Positions 1 to 6,231 of a DNA stretch of 6,300 nucleotides are shown piece by piece. Each line of letters opens with the position of its first letter. The stretch's first letter is position 1. The stretch comes from an uncultured Bacteroidales bacterium. GTDB taxonomy: Bacteria; Bacteroidota; Bacteroidia; Bacteroidales; P3. Position numbers and translations under genes: made by a program. The stretch is taken from contig CAMWTX010000095.1 in NCBI GenBank assembly GCA_947177315.1, positions 1 to 6,300 on the forward strand. Direction: 5' to 3'. Under the pieces are notes generated by a model. That model was not told the origin of the DNA. It saw nothing but the letters and a program-made list of their open reading frames with translations, and ran no database searches.

Positions 1-52
1 CGCGCCGATGGTACTGCATCTAAAGTGTGGGAGAGTAGGTCGTCGCCGCCCA
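1..52 (+). rRNA. 5S ribosomal RNA, 3' part (5' end outside the window)
   Basis: The first ~50 bases match the conserved 3' half of bacterial 5S rRNA: the loop E / helix IV block CCGATGGTACTGC (5-17), then GTGGGAGAGTAGGTCG (27-42), and the closing strand CGCCGCC. The spelling resembles Bacteroidota 5S genes. The 5' half lies before base 1, so helix I cannot be checked, and the exact 3' end (about 50-52) is estimated from the start of the terminator at 57. A 5S gene followed by a terminator implies that a 16S-23S-5S operon ends here, read on the + strand. Confidence 0.93.
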
Positions 53-56
53 TAGG

Positions 57-83
57 AAGCCCCGATAAATCGGGGCTTTTTTT
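57..83 (+). terminator. Intrinsic terminator of the rRNA operon
   Basis: A perfect 10-bp inverted repeat, AAGCCCCGAT (57-66) and ATCGGGGCTT (69-78), has a GC-rich centre and runs into seven T residues (77-83). The two bases between the arms mean the real loop opens to about six (ATAAAT). It sits a few bases after the 5S 3' end, where an rRNA operon terminator is expected. Confidence 0.95.
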
Positions 84-86
84 ATG

Positions 87-210
87 CAAAAAGCGATTTG
101 GAGGCGGTCTGCTTCGTTGAAAAGCTTGGCTTCCTCAGTCACGTACAAAAGTACGCTCCTTCGTTGCCTACGCTTTTCGCCTCGCATCCCATCCTCCAAA
201 TCACTTTTTG
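87..210. repeat. Fold-back intergenic element, copy A (124 bp)
   Basis: The outer arms CAAAAAGCGATTTGGAGG (87-104) and CCTCCAAATCACTTTTTG (193-210) are complementary at 17 of 18 positions. An inner pair, GAAAAGC (119-125) and GCTTTTC (172-178), and the central hairpin CGTAC-AAAA-GTACG (142-155) nest inside. The midpoint of the central hairpin and that of the whole element fall at the same place. The core GTCACGTAC (138-146) and GTACGCTCC (151-159) recurs in the second copy at 5568-5692. TCTGC (108-112) and GCATCCCA (184-191) also have counterparts there at matching offsets. It lies between the rRNA terminator and the lysS promoter. Open frames across it, such as 84-344 on + and 20-295 on -, look like by-products of the repeat. 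No family name is known to me. Confidence 0.85.
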
Positions 211-250
211 CTCTCACGCGCAGGGTGGGTTGCTTCGTTGGAAAGTTTGG
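111..250. repeat. Short imperfect direct repeat flanking the right half of copy A
   Basis: GCTTCGTTGAAAAGCTTGG (111-129) recurs as GCTTCGTTGGAAAGTTTGG (232-250), with 17 of 19 bases identical in the same orientation. The first unit lies in the left half of the fold-back element. The second lies 21 bases beyond its right end, just before the lysS promoter. This could be a remnant of a second, decayed element or a local duplication. Confidence 0.6.
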
Positions 251-282
251 AACTTCCCTTAGGGAAATTTTCTGTATATTCG
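246..282 (+). promoter_or_regulatory. Probable lysS promoter (Bacteroidota type)
   Basis: TATATTCG (275-282) matches the Bacteroidota -7 consensus TAnnTTTG at all but one defined position. A TTTG (246-249) is available as the -33 element, but the 25-nt gap is a few bases longer than usual, so the -33 assignment is weak. Initiation shortly after 282 would give a short leader of about 20 nt before the lysS ATG at 310. It lies downstream of the rRNA terminator, so lysS needs its own promoter. Confidence 0.45.
254..266. promoter_or_regulatory. Small palindrome inside the putative lysS promoter
   Basis: TTCCCT-T-AGGGAA is a perfect 6-bp inverted repeat around one central base. It lies between the candidate -33 and -7 elements, where a repressor could bind. 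No regulator or second copy is visible in the window, so a role as operator is inference; a short palindrome may also arise by chance. Confidence 0.25.
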
Positions 283-309
283 CAGGTTTAAACAAAACCA
301 GAATCTACG

Positions 310-1845
310 ATGGAACTGACCGATCAGGAGATGTTCAGGCGTAAGGCCAAAGAAGAGTTGGAAAACATGGGTATCAACCCTTATCCCGCTCCTACGTTTG
401 AAGTGAATGCCAATGTGCAGGAAATCCTTGCCAAGTTTCCGCAAGACAATACCTTGTTTCAGAGCGTGAGCATCGCCGGCAGGATTATGAGCCGCCGCGT
501 GATGGGAGCGGCATCCTTTGCCGAACTGCAAGACGAAACGGGACGCATACAGCTTTATGTCAAGCGCGATGAAATCTGCCCGGGCGAAGACAAGACCCTT
601 TACAATACCGTATTCAAGAAACTTACCGATATAGGCGATATCGTAGGCGTGAAAGGTTTTGTGTTCACCACCCAGATGGGCACCACCAGCATACATGTAA
701 CCTCGTTTACGATGCTGAGCAAGTCGTTGCGCCCCTTGCCTATCGTAAAGGAAAAAGACGGGCAGACTTTCGATGCCTTTACCGACCCCGAACAACGCTA
801 CCGCCAACGCTATGTGGATTTGATTGTGAACCCGCAGGTGCGCAAGGTGTTTGTGCAGCGCACGCAGTTGGTAAACACCATGCGCCAGTTTTTGGCCGAA
901 AAGGGCTATCTGGAAGTGGAAACGCCCATTCTGCAGCCGCTTTACGGCGGTGCGGCGGCCCGTCCGTTCAAGACGCATCACAATACCCTCGATACAACGC
1001 TTTATCTGCGTATCGCCAACGAATTGTATCTCAAACGCCTCGTGGTGGGCGGTTATAACGGCGTGTTCGAATTCTCGAAAGATTTCCGCAACGAAGGCAT
1101 GGACCGCTTTCATAATCCGGAGTTCACGCAGATGGAACTTTATGTAGCCTATAAAGACTACGAATGGATGATGGACTTAGTGGAAGAGATGGTGGAAAAA
1201 GTGGCGATGGCCTTGCACGGCACCACGCAGGTGCAGGTAGGGGAGAACCTTATCGACTTTAAGCGCCCCTGGAAACGTTATACGATGTTTGAAGCCATCG
1301 AGCACTTTACGGGCATCGACGTTTCGCAGATGGATGAAGCTCAGTTGCGGCAGACCGCGCGTCAACTGGGTGTTCCCGTGGATGACACGATGGGTAAGGG
1401 CAAGCTGATCGATGAGATTTTTGGGGAAACCTGCGAATCGAAACTGATTCAGCCCACGTTTATCTACGACTATCCTATCGAAATGTCGCCGCTCACCAAG
1501 AAACACCGCAGCAAGCCGGGGCTTACCGAACGTTTCGAAGCCATGTGCAACGGCAAGGAACTCTGCAATGCATATTCGGAACTGAACGACCCGATTGACC
1601 AGCGTGAACGTTTTCAGGCGCAGTTGGAACTGGGCAAACGGGGCGACGAAGAAAGCATGGTGCTGGACGAAGATTTCCTGCGCGCGCTCGAATTCGGCAT
1701 GCCGCCCACCGCAGGGCTGGGTATCGGCATCGACCGTCTGAGCATGATCATGACCAACTCCAATTCGATTCAGGACGTGTTGTTCTTTCCGCAGATGAAG
1801 CCCGAAGTAAAGGTGGAAAAGGCGGATAAGACGGAAAAGGAATAA
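310..1845 (+). CDS. lysS: Lysyl-tRNA synthetase, class II
   Basis: This cytoplasmic enzyme charges tRNA-Lys with lysine using ATP. The 511-residue protein has the usual order. An N-terminal OB-fold anticodon-binding region (about residues 50-155) includes the SVSIAGRIMSRR and ELQDETGRIQLYV stretches. The class II catalytic core follows: motif 1 around 190-208 (KGYLEVETPIL), the GGAAARPFKTHHN lysine-site segment, motif 2 with FRNEG (259-263) and motif 3 GLGIGIDRL (469-477). The ATG at 310 gives the start typical of Bacteroidota LysRS (LTDQEMFRRKAKEEL), and no Shine-Dalgarno precedes it. Bacteroides homologues, as I recall them, carry roughly 65 extra residues at the C terminus. Here the protein ends soon after FFPQMKPE in a short charged tail, closer to the length seen in E. 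coli. It is the first gene of the probable four-gene unit and no key residue appears to be missing. Confidence 0.97.
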   Translation: MELTDQEMFRRKAKEELENMGINPYPAPTFEVNANVQEILAKFPQDNTLFQSVSIAGRIMSRRVMGAASFAELQDETGRIQLYVKRDEICPGEDKTLYNTVFKKLTDIGDIVGVKGFVFTTQMGTTSIHVTSFTMLSKSLRPLPIVKEKDGQTFDAFTDPEQRYRQRYVDLIVNPQVRKVFVQRTQLVNTMRQFLAEKGYLEVETPILQPLYGGAAARPFKTHHNTLDTTLYLRIANELYLKRLVVGGYNGVFEFSKDFRNEGMDRFHNPEFTQMELYVAYKDYEWMMDLVEEMVEKVAMALHGTTQVQVGENLIDFKRPWKRYTMFEAIEHFTGIDVSQMDEAQLRQTARQLGVPVDDTMGKGKLIDEIFGETCESKLIQPTFIYDYPIEMSPLTKKHRSKPGLTERFEAMCNGKELCNAYSELNDPIDQRERFQAQLELGKRGDEESMVLDEDFLRALEFGMPPTAGLGIGIDRLSMIMTNSNSIQDVLFFPQMKPEVKVEKADKTEKE

Positions 1846-1874
1846 GGGAAGTTTGTCCGGTTCGCCCCGTAACG

Positions 1875-2612
1875 ATGGAAAAAAGGAAAATACAGCTTTT
1901 CGTACCTTGTTGCATAGACCAGCTCTATCCGCAAACGGCTTTCAACACTATCCGGGTGTTGGAGCATCTGGGCGTGGAGGTGGAATACAGCCCGGAACAG
2001 ATCTGTTGCGGGCAGACGGCCTTTAAAAATGGTTATTGGGACGAGGCCAAGGAAATAGGCGAGAAGTTTCTGCACGATTTCGGCTCGGGGCTTCCGGTGG
2101 TGTGTCCTTCGGCTTCTTGCGTGGGATATATCAAGAACTATTACTGGAAACTGTTCTTCAATACCGGCCTGCATTTGGAATACCGCAAGCTGCGAGAGAA
2201 TATCTATGAGTTTACCGACTATATCGTAAACGTGTTGCGGGTGTCTGACACGGGCAGCACCTTTGCGCATAAGGTTACCTATCATGATTCCTGCGCCGCC
2301 TTGCGCGAATACGGCCTGGTGGAAGAACCGCGGCTGTTGCTCTCGAATGTGAAAGACTTGGAACTGGTCGAAATGGAAAAAACGAGCCAGTGCTGCGGAT
2401 TCGGCGGTATGTTCTCGATGGGATTCGAGCCGGTTTCGGTGGCGATGACCGAACAGAAAGTAAACAACGCCCTGGCTACCGAGGCCGAATATATCGTTTC
2501 GACCGATGCCACCTGTCTCGGCAATATGGAGGCATACATCAAAAAGCAAAAACTGCCCATCAAGTGCATACACATCGCCGATGTGTTGGCGCAGGGCCTG
2601 GAAAAGAAATGA
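1875..2612 (+). CDS. LutA/YkgE-family cysteine-rich Fe-S oxidoreductase subunit
   Basis: The 245-residue protein has two tandem cysteine-rich (CCG) domains, as in LutA, GlpC and heterodisulfide reductase HdrB-type subunits. In domain 1 the cysteines are C12-C13 (VPCCIDQLYP), C44-C45 (ICCGQ), C77 and C82 (CPSASC). In domain 2 they are C140 (HDSCAALR), C173-C174 (QCCGFGG) and C214 (DATCLGN). The full CCG set looks intact, so it probably binds an Fe-S centre or serves in electron transfer. There is no signal peptide or membrane segment, so it is likely cytoplasmic. In B. subtilis LutA acts with LutB and LutC in lactate oxidation, but neither gene is nearby, so lactate use is not established here. 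It lies 29 nt after lysS, without a clear ribosome binding site. Its TGA overlaps the next ATG (ATGA), suggesting translational coupling with the PurF-like gene. Confidence 0.9.
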   Translation: MEKRKIQLFVPCCIDQLYPQTAFNTIRVLEHLGVEVEYSPEQICCGQTAFKNGYWDEAKEIGEKFLHDFGSGLPVVCPSASCVGYIKNYYWKLFFNTGLHLEYRKLRENIYEFTDYIVNVLRVSDTGSTFAHKVTYHDSCAALREYGLVEEPRLLLSNVKDLELVEMEKTSQCCGFGGMFSMGFEPVSVAMTEQKVNNALATEAEYIVSTDATCLGNMEAYIKKQKLPIKCIHIADVLAQGLEKK

Positions 2613-4513
2613 GCGACGCGATAAAACACGAGTGTGGCATTGCCTTGTTGCGGCTGCGCAAACCGATAGAATATTACCGAAAAAAATACGGCGACAGCCT
2701 TTACGGGCTGGGCAAGATGTACCTGCTGATGGAAAAGCAGCACAACCGGGGACAGGACGGTGCGGGCATGGCCTGCATCAAGTTCGGGATGCCGCCGGGA
2801 AGCACCTACACAGACGTGGTGCGTAGCAATTCCGCCACGCCGATCAAAGAGATCTTTCAGCAGACTTATTCGCAGATAGAACGTTTGGTGGGTTCCGACG
2901 GAAGCCGTTACACCGATATGGATTGGGTAAAGCGGAACCTGCCTTTCAGCGGCGAGTTGTTTTTAGGGCATCTGCGTTACGGAACGTTCGGCAAGAACGA
3001 TATCCGCAATATCCATCCGTTTATCCGCCAAAGCAACTGGAAAACCCGCCATCTGATTATCGCCGGTAATTTCAACCTGACCAATATCGATGAGCTGTTC
3101 GATGACCTGGTGGAATCGGGACAGCATCCGGTGATGTTGGGCGATACGATTACGGTGCTGGAAAAGCTGGCCAAGTTTCTGGATCACGAGAACCAGCGGC
3201 TTTACGACGAGTATAAGCAAGCGGGTCATAGCAAGGTGGAGATTTCGGCCATCATGCCGGAGGCGCTCGATTTGAAAGCGATTGTAAAGAAAGTGGCCTC
3301 GGATTGGGACGGCGGTTTTGTTTTCGGCGGCATGGTGGGCTATGGCGATGCCTTTGTGATCCGTGACGCCAAGGGAATCCGCCCGGCCTTCTATTACATG
3401 GACGACGAAGTGCTGGTGGTGGCTTCCGAACGCCCGGCCATACAGACGGTTTTCAACGTTCCTTTTGAAGCCGTGAAGGAACTCCCGGCAGGCCATATCA
3501 TTCTGTCTCGTTACAACGGAGAGGTGGAGGTTACGCCTTGTTTGAAGACCGATGGCACGTATGCTCCCTGTTCCTTTGAACACATCTATTTTTCGCGCGG
3601 CACGGATGCGGAGATTTACCGTGAACGCAAGCGTTTGGGGGCCTTGTTGGTTCCCGATGTGCTCAAGGCCATCGACTACGATTTGGAGAATACCGTCTTT
3701 ACCTCCATTCCCAATACGGCGCAGGTTGCCTATACGGGTATGCGCGATGAAATATACGCCTATAATGAACGGCAGAAAATAGAGGCGATTCAGGCCTTGG
3801 GCGCGAACCCGAAAAAGGAGGATTTGGAAAAGGTGCTTCTTTTCAATCCGCGTATGGAGCAGATTGTGGTGAAAGACGCCAAGATGCGCACCTTCATTAC
3901 CGGCGACGACCAGCGCAAGAATCTGGTGAACCATATCTACGATGTTACCTACGGGCAGGTGCGGGAATACCGCGACACGCTGGTGGCTATCGACGACTCG
4001 ATTGTGCGGGGAACGACCTTGCGCGAGAGCATTCTTCGAATATTAGATCGCCTTGGCCCCAAAAAGATAGTGATTGTTTCTTCCGCGCCGCAGATACGCT
4101 ATCCCGATTGCTACGGCATCGACATGGCCAAACTGGGCGATTTCATCGCTTTTCAGGCCACGGTGTCGCTGCTTAGGGAACGCGGTCTGGAAGAGGTGCT
4201 TACCGATACCTACCGCAAGTGCAAGGAACAGCTTGAAAAGCCGAGACGCGAGGCGGTGAACCATGTCAAGGCGGTGTATGCGCCCTTTACCGATGCGGAA
4301 ATTTCGGAGCGGATTGCGCAGATGCTCAAGACCGATGCCATCCAAGCGGAAGTGGCGGTGATTTACCAAAGTGTGGAGAACCTGCACAAGGCCTGTCCCC
4401 ATTCGCAGGGTGACTGGTATTTTACGGGCGATTATCCCACACCCGGAGGCAACGCGGTGGCTTGCCGGGCGTTTGTCAATTATATGGAAAATAAAAACAC
4501 GAGGGCATATTAA
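2609..4513 (+). CDS. Amidophosphoribosyltransferase (PurF)-like protein, long Bacteroidota form
   Basis: The 634-residue protein joins an N-terminal class II glutamine amidotransferase domain to a type I phosphoribosyltransferase domain, as in PurF, which makes phosphoribosylamine from PRPP and glutamine in the first step of purine synthesis. Cys9 (KHECG) is the expected nucleophile after removal of a short propeptide. QHNRGQDGAG (44-53), GHLRYGT (120-126) and GNFNLTN (153-159) match glutaminase-site blocks, and AIDDSIVRGTT (460-470) is the PRPP-binding motif. The length exceeds the usual 470-510 residues, partly through a longer stretch between IPNTA (367-371) and RTFI (427-430). The C terminus keeps FTGDYP but lacks the Cys pair that holds the 4Fe-4S cluster in B. 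subtilis PurF. The start is set by the ATG that overlaps the preceding TGA by 4 nt and places Cys9 correctly; an in-frame ATG at 2390 lies inside the upstream gene. Close homologues in Bacteroides are annotated as amidophosphoribosyltransferase. Whether this is the purine enzyme or a paralogue with another acceptor is open, so no symbol is given. Confidence 0.88.
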   Translation: MSDAIKHECGIALLRLRKPIEYYRKKYGDSLYGLGKMYLLMEKQHNRGQDGAGMACIKFGMPPGSTYTDVVRSNSATPIKEIFQQTYSQIERLVGSDGSRYTDMDWVKRNLPFSGELFLGHLRYGTFGKNDIRNIHPFIRQSNWKTRHLIIAGNFNLTNIDELFDDLVESGQHPVMLGDTITVLEKLAKFLDHENQRLYDEYKQAGHSKVEISAIMPEALDLKAIVKKVASDWDGGFVFGGMVGYGDAFVIRDAKGIRPAFYYMDDEVLVVASERPAIQTVFNVPFEAVKELPAGHIILSRYNGEVEVTPCLKTDGTYAPCSFEHIYFSRGTDAEIYRERKRLGALLVPDVLKAIDYDLENTVFTSIPNTAQVAYTGMRDEIYAYNERQKIEAIQALGANPKKEDLEKVLLFNPRMEQIVVKDAKMRTFITGDDQRKNLVNHIYDVTYGQVREYRDTLVAIDDSIVRGTTLRESILRILDRLGPKKIVIVSSAPQIRYPDCYGIDMAKLGDFIAFQATVSLLRERGLEEVLTDTYRKCKEQLEKPRREAVNHVKAVYAPFTDAEISERIAQMLKTDAIQAEVAVIYQSVENLHKACPHSQGDWYFTGDYPTPGGNAVACRAFVNYMENKNTRAY

Positions 4514-4514
4514 G

Positions 4515-5567
4515 ATGAAAACAATCCTGATTACCGGCGGTGCCGGCTTTATCGGTTCGCATTTGGTTCGCCATTGGGTAAAGGCCTATCCCGACACGAA
4601 GGTGGTGAACCTGGATAAGCTTACCTATGCGGGGAATCTCGAAAACCTCAAGGATATTGAGGCGATGCCCAACTATGTGTTTGAAAAGGGCGATATCGTG
4701 GATTCGGATTTCGTTACCGCCTTGTTCGAGAAATACCGTTTCGACGGAGTGATCCACCTGGCCGCCGAATCGCATGTGGACCGCTCTATCTCCAACCCGA
4801 TGGAGTTTATCCGCACCAATATCGTGGGTACGGTAACTTTGCTCAACGCGGCGCGGGCGGCCTGGAACGGCCATTTCGAAGGCAAGCGTTTTTACCATGT
4901 GAGCACCGACGAGGTATATGGCTCCTTGGGCAACGAGGGCTATTTTACCGAAATCACACGCTATGATCCGCGCAGTCCTTATTCGGCCTCCAAAGCCAGT
5001 TCAGACCACTTGGTGCGCGCCTATCATCATACCTACGGGATGCCCGTGGTCATTTCCAATTGCTCGAACAATTACGGCGGATTCCAGTTCCCCGAAAAAC
5101 TGATACCGCTTGTGATCAACAATATCCGCAACCGTAAGCCGCTGCCCGTTTACGGCAAGGGGCTCAATGTGCGCGACTGGCTGTATGTGGGGGATCACGT
5201 GCAGGCCATCGACCTTATCTTTCACAAGGGGGCGGATGGCGAAACCTATAATGTGGGCGGTCACAACGAAAAGCAGAACATCGAAATCGTCAAACTGCTC
5301 TGCCGTCTGGTGGACCGCAAGCTGGGACGTCCGGAAGGGGAGTCCGAGAACCTGATTACCTACGTGCAGGACCGCGCCGGCCACGACCTGCGTTACGCCA
5401 TCGATTCCAACAAACTGGCCGCCACCTTGGGCTGGAAACCTTCGGTAACCTTTGAACAAGGCATCGAACTCACCGTAGATTGGTATCTGGCCAACGAAGC
5501 GTGGCTGAAGAATGTTACGTCGGGGGATTATCTGAAGTATTACGACAAGCAGTACGGCAATAGGTAG
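4515..5567 (+). CDS. rfbB: dTDP-glucose 4,6-dehydratase
   Basis: This 350-residue extended short-chain dehydrogenase converts dTDP-glucose to dTDP-4-keto-6-deoxyglucose with bound NAD+, the second step toward dTDP-rhamnose and related surface sugars. The N-terminal Rossmann motif is TGGAGFIG (7-14). LDKLTYAGN after the second strand is typical of RmlB. HLAAESHVDRS (81-91), STDEVYG (130-136, with the T-D-E catalytic triplet) and Y156-x3-K160 (YSASK) complete the active site. The NNYGGFQFPEKLIP and GLNVRDWLYVGDH blocks bind the nucleotide sugar. Length is normal for the family. The ATG at 4515 is one base after the previous stop (TAA-G-ATG) and is preceded by GAGGG (4501-4505) at a workable distance. 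An in-frame upstream ATG at 4371 lies inside the PurF-like gene and adds residues with no family match. The partner genes rfbA, rfbC and rfbD are absent from the window. Confidence 0.96.
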   Translation: MKTILITGGAGFIGSHLVRHWVKAYPDTKVVNLDKLTYAGNLENLKDIEAMPNYVFEKGDIVDSDFVTALFEKYRFDGVIHLAAESHVDRSISNPMEFIRTNIVGTVTLLNAARAAWNGHFEGKRFYHVSTDEVYGSLGNEGYFTEITRYDPRSPYSASKASSDHLVRAYHHTYGMPVVISNCSNNYGGFQFPEKLIPLVINNIRNRKPLPVYGKGLNVRDWLYVGDHVQAIDLIFHKGADGETYNVGGHNEKQNIEIVKLLCRLVDRKLGRPEGESENLITYVQDRAGHDLRYAIDSNKLAATLGWKPSVTFEQGIELTVDWYLANEAWLKNVTSGDYLKYYDKQYGNR

Positions 5568-5692
5568 TTGACGGATTATAAGGTGTAATCTGCGGCCTTG
5601 CCTTCGGCTGCGCGCTTCGGTCACGTACCTCAAGTACGCTCCCTCAGGCTCAGCCTCGGCGGCGTTGCATCTCACACCTTCTAATCTGTCAA
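5568..5692. repeat. Fold-back intergenic element, copy B (125 bp)
   Basis: The outer arms TTGACGGATTATAAGGTGT (5568-5586) and ACACCTTCTAATCTGTCAA (5674-5692) are complementary at 17 of 19 positions. The centre is CGTAC-CTCAA-GTACG (5624-5638), within one base of the element midpoint. The core GTCACGTAC (5620-5628) and GTACGCTCC (5634-5642), TCTGC (5589-5593) and GCATCTCA (5667-5674) repeat those of copy A in the same orientation; the last is exactly 33 bases from GTACG in both. The outer arms share no evident sequence with copy A. The left arm begins at the base after the rfbB stop codon. The transcribed element would form a long hairpin ahead of the terminator. Confidence 0.85.
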
Positions 5693-5721
5693 CGTAGTGG
5701 CTTGGTCGTAATTCCATAAAC

Positions 5722-5757
5722 AAAAAGAGCCGTGATGAAAATCACGGCTCTTTTTTA
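5722..5757. terminator. Bidirectional intrinsic terminator between convergent genes
   Basis: AAAAAGAGCCGTGAT (5722-5736) and ATCACGGCTCTTTTT (5741-5755) form a perfect 15-bp stem closed by a GAAA tetraloop of the stable GNRA class. A T run (5751-5756) follows on +, and the A run at 5722-5726 gives the T run for - transcription. It ends the lysS-rfbB unit and also the oppositely directed DUF4234 gene, whose stop codon is at 5780. Confidence 0.96.
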
Positions 5758-5779
5758 CGCTGATTAAAATGGTGTCATC

Positions 5780-6175
5780 TTAACCGCGGCAGTTGTAATC
5801 GGCGTTGAGTAAATTCATGGCTTTCATCAGTTTGTGGATATAGATAAAAGGTCCCACAATGATAAGGCTTCCCAGAATATTCCACAGCCAATAGTCGGAA
5901 GCGCCGAAATTATAACCGAGACATCTTCGATCGAGTTCATTTCCTATACGGTTGCTTATCCGGTGATACCAGACAATGGGGGCGATACCAAATGTGAGCC
6001 AAGAAAAAATGAAGAAAATCAGGCAGTAATGCATGGTGTGACGCCCGTCTTGCCGAGCCACATAATTGATTTCCTCCGAAATATGCGACATCACTACAAG
6101 GCCGTAGATTCCGAAAGTGATTAGTGAGAGGAAAAAGAATTTTCCCAAACCACGATGTGTTCTAAACTGTTTCAT
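5780..6175 (-). CDS. DUF4234 domain-containing small membrane protein
   Basis: The 131-residue protein matches the DUF4234 pattern: a short basic N terminus leading into GLGKFFFLSLITFGIYGLVV, then a conserved polar segment with HISEEIN and DGR (43-45). Three hydrophobic segments are visible at about 10-30, 49-70 and 95-113. The first two carry a related motif, ITFGIYG (19-25) and LTFGIAP (60-66), which suggests an internal repeat. No signal peptide, enzymatic motif or known function is visible; it is probably an inner-membrane protein. The start at 6175 is preceded by an A-rich leader and a good promoter. GC content, by hand count of several lines, is in the low to mid 40s, about ten points below rfbB, so it may have a different origin. 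It is convergent with rfbB and not part of that operon. Confidence 0.85.
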   Translation of the reverse strand: MKQFRTHRGLGKFFFLSLITFGIYGLVVMSHISEEINYVARQDGRHTMHYCLIFFIFSWLTFGIAPIVWYHRISNRIGNELDRRCLGYNFGASDYWLWNILGSLIIVGPFIYIHKLMKAMNLLNADYNCRG

Positions 6176-6195
6176 GTTTTTTTATTTTGATTCCA

Positions 6196-6227
6196 CAAAA
6201 TTAATAAAAATTATTCAACAAACCAAA
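6196..6227 (-). promoter_or_regulatory. Promoter of the DUF4234 gene (Bacteroidota -33/-7 type)
   Basis: Read on the - strand, TTTG (6227-6224) and TAATTTTG (6203-6196) match the Bacteroidota consensus TTTG / TAnnTTTG at every defined position, with a 20-nt spacer. Transcription would begin near 6190 and leave a short A-rich leader before the start codon at 6175. This is the best-matched promoter in the window. Confidence 0.7.
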
Positions 6228-6231
6228 TAAC

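Noticed and set aside
87..210. Copy A as an ordinary IS remnant or MITE, an integron attC site, or a CRISPR unit.
   Set aside because: The ends are not conserved between copies, no transposase is present, no flanking target duplication stands out, attC end motifs are not seen, and there are no regularly spaced direct repeats.
84..344. Open frame of 86 codons on + (and one of 91 codons on - at 20-295) across the rRNA-lysS gap.
   Set aside because: Both run through the terminator or the fold-back element, have basic, low-complexity translations without family resemblance, and one overlaps the lysS start; they are products of the repeat.
259..1113. Open frame of 284 codons on - opposite lysS.
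   Set aside because: It is antisense to an unmistakable lysyl-tRNA synthetase, is rich in His, Arg and Phe as expected of a mirrored frame, and shows no domain.
1770..2573. Open frame of 267 codons on - opposite the lysS end and the LutA-like gene.
   Set aside because: It spans two real genes and an intergenic gap with no recognisable motif; the + strand carries intact CCG domains.
2390..2608. Upstream in-frame extension of the PurF-like gene.
   Set aside because: It lies in another frame of the LutA-like gene, has Arg-rich filler sequence, and would place the Cys9 nucleophile 82 residues inside the protein; the ATGA start fits the family.
2963..3934. Open frame of 323 codons on - opposite the PurF-like gene.
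   Set aside because: The + strand frame carries glutaminase motifs across the same bases; the antisense frame has none.
4371..4514. Upstream in-frame extension of rfbB by 48 residues.
   Set aside because: It overlaps the C terminus of the PurF-like gene, and the family begins directly with the MKxILITGGAGFIG strand at 4515.
5834..6124. Open frame of 96 codons on + opposite the DUF4234 gene.
   Set aside because: It is antisense to a gene with clear membrane segments, family motif and promoter; its translation has no recognisable features.
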